Source: Endothia cerciana
Taxonomy: Eukaryota; Ascomycota; Sordariomycetes; Diaporthales; Cryphonectriaceae
Length of the DNA: 64,000 bases
Direction of reading: 5' to 3'
Assembly: GCA_026119935.1 (NCBI GenBank)
Contig: JALRMH010000008.1
Coordinates: 558,001 to 622,000 of the forward strand
Shown here: in pieces, positions 35,487 to 44,972 of the stretch
Layout of the letters: each line of letters opens with the position of its first letter
How positions within the stretch are numbered: position 1 is the first letter of the stretch
The notes under the pieces: generated by a model
Database searches by the model: none
What the model was told of the DNA's origin: nothing
What the model saw: only the letters and a program-made list of their open reading frames with translations
Translations under genes and position numbers: made by a program

Positions 35487-36982
35487 ATGAAGGATACCAA
35501 TACCAACGCCTCATCCAGCCTTGACAAGGAGGCTACAACAGCTGATGGCATGGACTTGCATCAACCTGCCTCAGTGACTAGCGATGACAAGCATGAAGAA
35601 TATGAACAGGTCGAGAATTCTCAACCTCGCCCAAAGCCTATCGGAAAGCGGCAAAGAGTACGCCGTCACTGTGCCGGGCGCTGGTGGTGGTGGTTGATTG
35701 GAGTTGTTGTTTTTCTCGCGATCTTCCTGCCATGCCTGTAAGTTCTCGGATCTCGGATCTGACAGCACGCTCCCCGCCGAATGTCAAGGTCATCAATATT
35801 GTACCCAGTCTAGGAAACTTAGCTCGACTAAGAAGGGCACAGGTTCCTCAAGATTATACCGGCCATTATCCAGGACATGATCGATAAGACAGATCTTCCT
35901 ATTCTGAATGCCACAATGGGAGCATATTCCGAGACAGAGTTGCAGTTCAGCTTCAGCACTGTGTTTAAGGCACCGGGAAGCATAAATGCTCGCATGGAGC
36001 CTTTCAACCTGTCGTTGTACAACACTTTCACCGAAGGATTCTATCCCTACACGTATGTGACACTTCCTGAACAGGAACTCAAGGGATCGACGGATATAGT
36101 GATCGATTCAACTTCCCCGGTCACCAACTACACGGAACTTGAGAAGTGGCTGAATGCGACCTTGTAAGAAGACCCGCTTCTCAGCCCTGTGCTACCAAGC
36201 ATCCATCATGAATGCGGATTGCTCATGGGACCAATCATACAGTTATGGCGTGACCACCGAGATCAGCTTCCGCGGCTCAACCAGGATTCACTTTGGCGCA
36301 TTGTCTGCGCCTATTACCATCAAGAAGACTGTAACAGTCGCCGGCCTGAATCAATTACAGGGTTTTGTACTCGACTCTTCTGAACTTCTCGGTACCAACC
36401 TGATTGGCAACGTCACAATTCCGTACGTGACTCTGAGGAGTTCCTCGCCCTCTTGGTCAATGCCTTACTACCACTTCGGAAAAGGAGAAACGACACACCC
36501 ACCCTTCCTTTCTAGGGAATTGCTAACGAAGATTGTGATACAGCAATCCTGGAACAGTGGCTATTGAATTCGGAGAACTCATCTTCAACGCAGCTATTTC
36601 AAACATCATTATCGGAAACATGAGTATTTCGGACGCGACGCTCTACCAGGGCAACAACACATTCCCATTTACGGGCATCATAGACATCACCACGGTGCTA
36701 GATAATTGTATGTCGCCCTTTCTCCCTTGACAACGCCATGCCATGTCTAGCCTCTCTTCGAAGCTTCCATGACACAGCACTTCGGACGTCGAGGTACTTT
36801 CTCTTTAACACAGAGCAGATGATACTATAATGGCAAACGCGTCGAGCAATGGGTCCGATGCAACCCTGGTGATGGCTATAACCGGCAATAGCTGTCTAAT
36901 CAACAGTCAGCATATTTCCTATGTGGAAGCAGTGCTTGATAACACAACAATGTATTCCACTGTACCGGTGTCTGACTTTTGA
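35487..36982 (+). CDS. DUF3712-type fungal membrane protein
   Basis: Five exons (35487-35737, 35843-36163, 36243-36422, 36544-36707, 36819-36982) join in frame to 359 residues. An acidic cytoplasmic N terminus ends in a basic patch (KRQRVRRH), then a Trp-rich transmembrane helix at about residues 68-90 (WWWWLIGVVVFLAIFLPCLF). The remainder is an extracytoplasmic beta-rich region with segments typical of DUF3712: ELQFSFSTVFKAPGSINAR, EISFRGSTRIHFGALSAP, LGTNLIGNVTIPNPGTVAIE and SISDATLYQGNNTFPFTG. Sequons (NAT, NMS, NTT) are present. The biochemical role is unknown. An in-frame extension upstream of the chosen ATG exists but lacks coding character. This is the most intron-dense gene of the AT-rich block. 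Confidence 0.85.
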
Positions 36983-37756
36983 GAACATCTGAACGGTCTG
37001 ACGGGCTCGAATCTTTGGGAAGTCGGCAGTCCTCAGGTGCACTGGTCGATATTATAAGGCCCGAGTCTGGGGGAAAAGGAAGTGTTCATGATGGGGATGG
37101 ATAGGAATGGCCTCGAATCAGGGGTCCAGGGCACGATAAAAATTTTGGCTGCGGCAAGGTGACCAATTTCGCGACGAGTCAGGGGCATCAAGTAAACGAA
37201 TAGGTATAAGTCTGGATTCTTGTGGTCCACTTCTTCCTTCACATGCAATGTAGGAATAAGCTTCTCGTTAGCGTACTTCATAAATGATCCCTGTGATCAC
37301 GTCTGTTGTTTAGCCGCCCTTCCCACAACGAACGTTTCACTTCACGGGAGTCGGCTGGGATATTGCGACCATCACTATTGTGAGATCAGGGGTCGGAATC
37401 ATACGGGCGCAACGGAACCATCCGCTAGCCCTCATTTTCCAGAGGTATCACCCGGCCTGGTTTTGTATTAATGCACGAGCAAAGGATGAGTGCCGGCCTC
37501 TCTGCTGACAATATTGCCTACCAGCGCATCGAAGGAGGAACTAACCGAACAGGACCGAGGTATCTAAGTTGTTCCTGACGGGCCCCGGATCCTTCGTGTC
37601 AGCACTAATACCAAGCCACCTTAACTTAGAAAGAAATATCCCTCAAACCCGAGAGGATTCTATAATTCCACTCCAGAAACCACCCAGCCGCCGTCATTTT
37701 GTCTTGGACCAACTTGGCTTGCACAGTCAAGAGTTCATCAAAGTTTTGAAGTCACC
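36983..37756. other. Intergenic stretch
   Basis: Between the DUF3712 gene and the polytopic membrane protein. No supported gene; a minus-strand 82-codon frame at 37033-37281 looks like chance. Confidence 0.5.
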
Positions 37757-38940
37757 ATGGCCGGCGCCCCTTATACCGCTAAGATGGGCCCCCGCCGCCC
37801 GTACAACTATCTATGGGCTCTACTCTTCACTATCCTTGGAGGGCTGGGGCTGTGGCTCATGCGAATAGAACCGGCGGTTAACGAGGTTCCTGTCGAGTTC
37901 GAACAACATGTCAAGGCCGCCAAGCTCAACGACGGATCGGATTTGCGGACCAGGTACACTGGCGTAGGCTTGTTGGATCATGTTCTGTCTTTCCTCGTTC
38001 TGGCCTTCGCTGCTGGACCTCTGGGCTTCGACCCGGCGGTTAGGCTGCAGCAACTGCATTTCCTCGTCAATTTCTTCAGCTTCATCTGCATTTGGAACAT
38101 CGAGGCGTACCGGCCACGGAATGCGCGAAAAGTGTTCAGCTTGTAAGTCCGCTTGTCGGCCCTAGAAAAACTCTTCACGAAGCTTACCATGCTCTATGTA
38201 GCCCGGGCACCTGGGCTGTATTCTATCAGACGATCGCCGGCGCGGCCGTGGTGCCCTGGTACTACTCCGCCTGGATATTATCATCTACTTCTGACCAACC
38301 ACACAGCGAGCTAGACGAGGTGCCCATGAACAAAGCGAAGGTCATCTTGCCTTCGGCAATCTTTTTCTACCTCCTTCCCACATTCGCCATGTACCTACCG
38401 CAAAGCGACCCTGTTCTGAAGCAGGGACTGATCGCGTATTGGCAAGTCTCGCCAGTTGTCGTCAGCATGGCAATACCGCTCTTATCTCTCTTGGTGACCT
38501 CGCGAACTTCCATGGGCCTATCCAATGACCGTCATCTCAAGCGAACTTACGTGGTCGCATTCGGCGTCTCAGCTTTGGTACATCTCTATGTACTGCTTGC
38601 ATGCTACTCGTCACATGATCCACAAGTGTCCCTCTACCATGTCTTCGTACCAGATCGCCATGTCTGGAAAGATAGCTTGACAACCGGCTTGCATTATATT
38701 TTCCAGTGGGACTGGTGGATTATCTATGCCGCATGTTTACTGGGGTGTGTTGTTGTGGTCGGGGACACGCAACGCAAAGCTGCCGCCGACAAGACAGGAG
38801 GGTTGTATGTGCTCGCTAAGATCACGATTATCGTACTGGGTCTTGCTATTTTAGCTGGCCCTGGAGCAGCGGTGGCAGCCGTCTGGTGGTGGAAAGAAGG
38901 TTCCGGGAATGGCCAAAAGACAAAGACGAGGACCGCCTGA
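37757..38940 (+). CDS. Polytopic membrane protein, unknown function
   Basis: Two exons (37757-38142 and 38202-38940) join with TT|C to give 374 residues. The ATG lies in a good context (GTCACCATGG). Several hydrophobic segments are visible: LWALLFTILGGLGLWLM, VLSFLVLAFAAGPLGF, FLVNFFSFICIW, VFYQTIAGAAVVPWYY, VILPSAIFFYLLPTFAMYL, VVVSMAIPLLSLLV, VVAFGVSALVHLYVLLA, IIYAACLLGCVVVV and ITIIVLGLAILAGPG. That is about nine, and the tail is Lys/Thr-rich. I do not recognise the family with confidence. The general look recalls polytopic proteins found in some fungal biosynthetic clusters, but no biosynthetic neighbours are seen here. Confidence 0.8.
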
Positions 38941-39329
38941 TTTGCTGATGTCAAAATGCAATTGTCTTGAACACTGTACTTTTCGCTAAACTTGTTACCC
39001 TACTTAAGGGACCTTTCTTCTTCGCACTCCAGCCTTGCCATTTACGCCAACTAAGATGGCACCTCAATGGGCCCCGTGCGGGAGCGTCTACGGTACAGTA
39101 TCCATACCCAGCGCTATAACCCACACGCCGCCATGTACAAGACGCCCAATCTCTCACAGCTTTCCAGGTGGTTCTTTCTCCTCCCGCGGCTCGGCCGACA
39201 GCTGCGACAGCTGCTATATTCCTCGTCTGAACATACCGGATGAATCCCTTGAGCAGCCTAGCAGACCCTGAGGAGTTATGTTCGTCTTTGCTTTTTGATG
39301 CGATCCCCAGACGAGGTCGATTCGCCGCA
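38941..39329. other. Intergenic up to second transposon
   Basis: No gene recognised. The stretch ends at the left terminal repeat of transposon copy 2. Confidence 0.5.
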
Positions 39330-40488
39330 AGTCGGGGGCCCTAGTTCCCGGCCGCCCCCCCTAGCCGGCCACCCCGGCCAGCCAGGCAATAGTTCTCAAG
39401 GAATAATCGCTTGCCTAGGACTGTTAAATCCCGCTATTGGCTCAGAAAACTAACTTTCTTCCGACAGGCCCTCTTGACAAATGAGAAGACCCCTAGATCG
39501 AGAGGCTGAGGCACTCCTATATAAACTCGGTATTTATATAGCTTGCGACTGTCTAGGATCAATAATCTGGCTTCCGAGGGGTCTTCTGGGTGGCTGGCTG
39601 GGATGAAGATCTGTTTTAGCTATTCAAATGCTATTATATTATTAGTCTATCTGTTTTCTGTTGCTGTGGATTGCCAGTATTCGAAAAGGTCTAGAAGAGT
39701 AGGAAACCATTGCTGCTGCACAGGTTTTCCTTTGAATATAACCAGAGGAGGTAGATAAGCTCCGGTAGCTAATATATACTCAAGGAAAGAGGTCCAGACT
39801 CTAGACCCAGGATCTTTTTTCTTAATAGAACGTGAAAAAGAGCCTCCGAGGACTAATCAATTGTCTCCCTGGCTCTCGATTATCCAGCTTCATCCATATT
39901 CCATCGGTTAGCTGGCTTGATTGCCTGGATCTAAAGAAGACCAAGTAGATGGAGACAAAGCTGTATTACTTCCGTTGTTGCTTCATTAGTTCGAACTGAA
40001 GCGACCCGCCGGGCTTTCTGGATCTGAATATCTAGATTTCTTTTTTAAAACAAAGACCTTACCCACTTCTTTCCGAGAGGCTGAGGGTCTCCATGGACCC
40101 TCTTAGCAAAAAGCTTGAGCTCTGAATAACTAGGTGGCAGGCCTAGATTAGCCTGACTGATAATCCAGGTAGCCAATTCAGCTTCCTGGAGAATAAGGAG
40201 CATTTTCTTGTCTTTATGGGTTGTTTTATACAAAGTGCTTCCTGCTAGGCGGTCTTGGAGAGTGGCTCGCGGAATGCTCTATTCGCAGGAGGCTTGTCGC
40301 TGAGACAGGCCATTTTAACAGCCTCAACAGCCTGGGCTAGCTCAGATTCATAATAGAGCTTCATGAGTGTCGTATCAAGGTTCTGTGAAAAAAAATGAAG
40401 TTATTTGGATCAAAATTGACTGAGAAAGGACAACAGGAAATAGGGGTGGTTGAAGAGGCGGGGTGGCCGGGAACTAGGGCCTCCGACT
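39330..40488 (-). mobile_element. Internally deleted Fot1/pogo-type transposon relic (copy 2)
   Basis: Inverted ends match each other: left AGTCGGGGGCCCTAGTTCCC (39330-39349) and right, read inward, AGTCGGAGGCCCTAGTTCCC (40488-40469). The right side keeps a flanking TA (40489-40490); the left shows CA. Internal sequence is recognisably homologous to copy 1 in the same orientation. About 600 bp of the region that encodes the transposase C terminus in copy 1 is missing: the CCGGCC-rich left end joins directly to sequence equivalent to copy 1 position ~29511. Length is 1.16 kb against 1.87 kb. Confidence 0.85.
39400..40364 (-). pseudogene. Truncated pogo-family transposase remnant
   Basis: Begins at ATG 40364 (MKLYYESELAQAVEAVK). 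It keeps short homologous pieces such as ATWIISQANLGLPPSYSEL and HGDPQPLGKKWVRS, but the frame is broken repeatedly. The Trp codon TGG that is a stop in copy 1 is intact here (complement at 39674-39676), while a TAG after an S-Q pair (39436-39434) is shared with copy 1. The C-terminal third is deleted. Confidence 0.8.
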
Positions 40489-40968
40489 TACTGTCGTCTT
40501 TTTGGATGGGCGAGTGGCTGGCTCCGGACGTGGGCTGGGAGGAACCCTCTGCTAGGGAGGCCACCTCTAGAGTAGCGCAGAGGTGCTTTGAAATACGTGA
40601 GAGGGGTTCGCCGAGGGCTGTTCTTTGCTCAGGATCCCCGTACTTGAACAGAGAGATGTATTTCCTGACCGAGTGACACCCGCGTGCTCTGCCTTTAGCA
40701 GGTCTTGATTTGCTTCCTTGTCAGGAGGCGCGGGTCGGGAGAGGCTTCGAGCGTTTGCTTTGAAAGAACGTGTCGCGTGCCCGGTGCTGTTTCTATCTCA
40801 ATGCTATGTTAGGCACTTCAAAGGTTATCGTTGTTCCCATGTGAGAATGTGGGCTTGTACTTCAAGAGTTTTATCTTGTTTTCTTGTAAGGCTAATTTCG
40901 CTCGAGTGTCTTTGGCCAGATTCAAAACAGAAATGATGCATACATAGAGTCCCCAGATGCTCTATGGC
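40489..40968. other. Intergenic stretch
   Basis: Right flank of transposon copy 2. No gene recognised. Confidence 0.45.
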
Positions 40969-41618
40969 TTAGTTAGTCATCCAGTAGAACACGCTGAGTA
41001 ACACCGTCATGATGGTTGTCATACCTCCGAATACACTAAAGCCAACCGTAATACTGGACGTGATAACACCGATGATAATGCCAGCTACACCGGACAACAG
41101 CAGACCCGCAATGGCAAGATTGAGGACGACGACCTTGCTGAGTGTCGCCGAGATGACGAGGGCCCGGTTCCCCGATACACCAGTGAGGATGTCAGGATAT
41201 TTCCTGTTGAAGCGCTTCGCAGCACCTGCCACCTTGTGTCCATTAAACATCTACGTCAACTCTGGACAGGCCTCGCGGGGTGAAGCCTCTAGGCCTACTA
41301 TGCGAGCCGATGGCGCAGCTTCGGCGTCATCCAATGAGTCCTAACGGGATTCGACTTTTCAGTCTCTAAAACTTCGATCCATTGCACTGCCTCCGCTGAT
41401 TTCACATCTAGACGAGATGCACGGGGACACGCCATGTTCATATCGCTGTGCAAGCGACCGACAGTTTCGAAACAGAAGGCCCGGACCTGCACGCCATCCC
41501 CTCCTGGACGTGAGGGAGAGACCGTCAAGAAGCTCGAGCGCTGCGGTCGGACTTTCCCGGCTGTGGACGCCCTGCTGAAGCACTGCGAACAGTCCGACCC
41601 CCGGCAAGCATAGGCCAA
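40969..41618 (-). pseudogene. Possible two-helix membrane protein gene or remnant
   Basis: The frame 41250-40969 encodes a basic segment (AAKRFNRKYPDIL) and two hydrophobic helices (VVVLNLAIAGLLLSGVAGII and TTIMTVLLSVFYW), ending in TGA-free codons up to a proper stop. This looks like a real C-terminal exon. An upstream frame 41618-41346 (containing AEAVQWIEVLETEKSN) could join it in phase 0 through a 95-nt intron with a poor donor (GTTAGG) and a GACGTAG acceptor, giving 184 residues. A competing frame over 41649-41359 also looks partly coding, so decay is likely. No family recognised. Confidence 0.35.
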
Positions 41619-42303
41619 CCCCCCTCGCTAGATGCGTCGTTCGGATCATGAGTGTGGTGTTGATGCCTTTGCCGCAAGCGGTTCACGAGTCTTGCCAAGG
41701 GCGGATTTGGTTATAATTTCTGTAGCATCATGGGCAGCTTAACGTGGCAGTGCCGTGAGCCTCCGATTGTAACATGTAAACGCAAGGCATATATAACCTA
41801 GAGTTATTGACCGATGACCAGTTTAGCTCTCGGCGGCAGGATCTTCGATCGTTAACACTTCACAACGTCTTGGAGCTTGATGTGTGCTCAAATATAATGC
41901 TATGCCTCATCTCGTGCCACTCGGTGTTTTTTGAAACCTCTCGAGAAGTGATGCGCATTAAGTTGGGAACACAAGACGAGATTGTCTTCTATAGCATTGG
42001 TGAGTGGGTACTGTTGCACGTAATATAATTACTATTCAGCTTTGAAGTTCGTATCATTTTTACACAGTATACGCCGATATAGTTTTACTCCGCGGTAAGG
42101 TGAGTCTGTCGACTTCTCGACTTGAGCTTCGAGGTCATCATCCTCGCTTGCGTACCAGAACGTGGATTGCTGCGAAGATCAGGGAGCAATTCAAGCTCCT
42201 TCATAAGATTTCCAGGGCGTGACACCCCCCTCCTTGTGTGTCCAGCGGTGTCTGGCCCCGCTCATCCAAGCACCATCGCCAAGACGGGCCACTCCATTAT
42301 AGA
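41619..42303. other. Intergenic stretch
   Basis: AT-rich with short frames only. Nothing recognised. Confidence 0.45.
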
Positions 42304-43134
42304 AACCTGTACATTGAGAGGCTCCCGGGTGATCCTCAAGAGATCCTAAAATACTTCAGACACGCGAGCCCGCACATGCTGCCAAAACGAGGCAGAAGCC
42401 TTGAGATGTAGCGGTTCACACGTGCGTACACCCAATCAAAAACCTCAACCTTCCGTTGATCCCGGGACCCTCGATACTAAGACCCCACTATCTCAGGACC
42501 ACATCATCACCCTCCTAGCCGACGACCCCATCGCACTCACACTGACCCTCTCCCTCGCGCCGGGCGCAAGCCTAGATACCTACATCACCGGCCCTCAGAA
42601 CGCTGTACCCTCCCCCATGTCGATGGCCTCGCCGTCCTCTCTCAGGTCGCCTCCGCCCTCTCGCACCTGCACCCCTTGAGCCTCGTCCACGAAGATGCCG
42701 AGCCGTCCAACATCATGTTCTGCCCCGCCACCGGGCACGCGACGCTGGATCGACTTTGGCACAGCGCTAGACCCCAGCGTCCTGCCCCGGGAGCACTTCA
42801 ACCCCTCCGGGATGCCGAGCTACGCGGCCCCGGAGTTCCTCAGCCGCAGGAAGGGTCCCGAGGAGGACATCTGGGCACTGGGCGTGACCATGTTGTGGGT
42901 GTGGGGGTACATGGGCCTACCTCAGGGGGGGGGGGGTGGGTGCTTCCAGCGGTGTGGGACGAGGGCGGGGACACAGGAAGAGAGATGAGAACGTGGTTGA
43001 CGGAGGTTGGTAGGGTGAGGGAGAAGGCCAGTGGGGAGTGGCCCGTGCTGGGAAAGATGCTAGAGGAGGATCCGGGAAAGAGGATCGGGAGCGTCGAACT
43101 CATGCAGAGATTGAAGGCCGGCAGGGGGGTCTAG
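42304..43134 (+). pseudogene. Protein-kinase-like pseudogene
   Basis: Pieces of a kinase fold occur in order but in different frames. A helix-C-like piece (EILKYFRHASPHMLP) lies near 42340, then LADDPIALTLTLSLAPGASL, then LAVLSQVASALSHLH in another frame, then a catalytic loop region VHEDAEPSNIMF. DFG appears as WIDFGTALD in a third frame, followed by GMPSYAAPEFL (APE) and DIWALGVTMLW, and finally RTWLTEVGRVREKASGEWP and GKRIGSVELMQRL after a G12 run. At least three frame changes occur, two of them at C5 and G12 homopolymers. The loop reads HEDAEPSN where HRDxKxxN is usual, so even the intact ancestor may have been atypical. Ends at TAG 43134. Confidence 0.65.
42925..42936. repeat. 12-nt G run in the kinase-like pseudogene
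   Basis: The coding character changes frame across this run. Confidence 0.9.
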
Positions 43135-43530
43135 CAACCTGGGGAATGAGAACAATGTTGGCGGCCACGAGAAGCAGAAAGTCCATGACTAATATCTACG
43201 GCTGTCCTTCGTGACTATATTGTGGCTGGACCGGGATTTGTCCTAGGTATTATATGGGTAATAATAAGATTTCAGCTTACGCGCAGCATCCCTAGCTATA
43301 CACTAGAAGGTCAGTTATGCACAGGTAGATGGTGTTAAAGGAACGACTGTAGTTGGCATTGTAAGGAATCGACTATGGATAGTGAGATACACAACCCGAC
43401 TTTCATCTGGTCCAGACCGAGACGGCCAGACAAGCAAGACAGACCTCTCCTTACGCGAATCAAGCGTTCTTGCCATGAACGCTACCCAACACCGCTCACC
43501 GACGCTGAAGGAACGTACCTGAGTGCGCGA
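43135..43530. other. Intergenic stretch
   Basis: No gene recognised between the kinase-like pseudogene and the minus-strand hypothetical gene. Confidence 0.45.
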
Positions 43531-44112
43531 TCAAGAACACTTGAACAAAACACACCACCTGGTCCCCTGCTCCTCCTCACCCGACTCCGTAATATCGACA
43601 GCAAGCTCCCTATCCACCGGGCTTACGACAACCACACTAACCCTCCCCTCTCCCCTATCGGACTCCTCCCTGGTATTCTGCCCCAGCTCTCCCTCAGGAA
43701 GCCGGACGCCCTCCTTCGCCTCGACCTCGTCATCATCCCACAGCTTCAAGAACCCATCCCGCATGACGCTCCGCAGAGATGAGCTCTTCCTGGTCATGAC
43801 GGGCACGTACACATTCTCCACCACGGGGCCGCCGCCCCACATACTCCTGGCCCGTGAAGATATCCGTACCGAGTAGTACGGCCCTGCGGCGGCCGTGCTT
43901 GCCAGGCCTGGACATGGACGTGTGCGTGTGCGTGATCTTGCATGGGGGGGCTCGAGAGCATCGCATAGCCGCCTTGCTTGAGGTTCCTCGCCTTCACGGG
44001 GACGGGTGTGGGCTGCGCCGGCGTGTTCGCGGAGGAAGGACATCATGAAGGCCTCGTCGACTACCTCCGGAGTGAGGTCCTTGTTCTCGTTGGTGTCACT
44101 TCCAGAAGGCAT
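43531..44112 (-). CDS. Hypothetical protein, possibly frame-damaged
   Basis: An open frame of 193 codons from ATG 44112. The ends look coding: PEVVDEAFMMSFLREHA near the start, and GGGPVVENVYVPVMTRKSSS and MRDGFLKLWDDDEVEAKEG later. The middle (about 43800-44000) reads better in another frame (VKARNLKQGGYAMLSSP). A piece GTDIFTGQEYVG lies in the third frame. A C7 run (43945-43951 on the plus strand as G) lies in this zone. Either the open frame is the true, rapidly evolving protein or two compensating indels disrupt it. No family recognised. Confidence 0.45.
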   Translation of the reverse strand: MPSGSDTNENKDLTPEVVDEAFMMSFLREHAGAAHTRPREGEEPQARRLCDALEPPHARSRTRTRPCPGLASTAAAGPYYSVRISSRARSMWGGGPVVENVYVPVMTRKSSSLRSVMRDGFLKLWDDDEVEAKEGVRLPEGELGQNTREESDRGEGRVSVVVVSPVDRELAVDITESGEEEQGTRWCVLFKCS

Positions 44113-44972
44113 CTTGTCTGGTGGTAAGGCTGGAGTCAAGTGAGCTCCAGGGCTGTTGATGTTGGTGATCCGGTTTGCATCTCCCTGTGTGCGTCTGCGT
44201 ACTCATCAACTCTATGCTCCTTGGCAGAGTGCACCACCTTCTTATCACAGTAAGGTAATAAGTAATAGAAGGATGAGAAGGGTAGGGAGGCTGAGCGAGG
44301 AACACCTTTGCCACATTCTTACTCTAGGTGCTTTTTGGCTCTGTCATCGCCTGATGTATGGGTCTTGTAGTCGGGTGTGAAAGAACAGGCCCCCAATAAA
44401 CCAAAGCGGCAACGGCAGGTGACACTCTTATATTGAAACTGCCACAAGCCCACGAAAGCGGCGTCCGCAGCTAGACGGTCAGGAGTCTTCAATCGTCGCT
44501 AGTACATTTATGCGTCCGACCCAAGGCTCACAACAATCAGTCAAGGAATAGGACATGTCAAGAAGCCATCGAGGACTGTCAGCGCGTAGCCTAAGGTCAT
44601 GCGCGCAACCTGTGAATGCAAATATTCGGCCGATGGCGACGGTCGCACGCCACCGTCTTTCTTACGAAAACAAGATGGTCTCAGTCCGAAGCTTTCAGCA
44701 CTGTTGCGCGCATGTGGAAGGTCCGCGGGGCTAGCCCGGCCGAGTGTACAGCGTATGTAAATTTTTGGCTCCATACAATCTCGTGTGGTACGATTAAAAT
44801 CGGGTAACCCTTCGCATCGTCCTCTAGCAGTAAGAAAAAGAACCACAACCTAATTACCATGGTCCGTGCCAAACAGTTCCTTGGGGAAGACGCAGGGAGC
44901 TTGGCATGAGCCAGATAAAGTCAAAGGGGATATGGATCTCAAGACGACCAACGCAGCAGTTACCAACTCAGC
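44113..44972. other. Intergenic stretch
   Basis: Upstream flank of the hypothetical gene and 3' flank of alpha-tubulin. Short frames only. Confidence 0.5.

Noticed and set aside
37757..38940. Secondary-metabolite cluster membrane component
   Set aside because: No synthase, cyclase, P450 or transferase neighbours are visible, so a cluster role is not supported.
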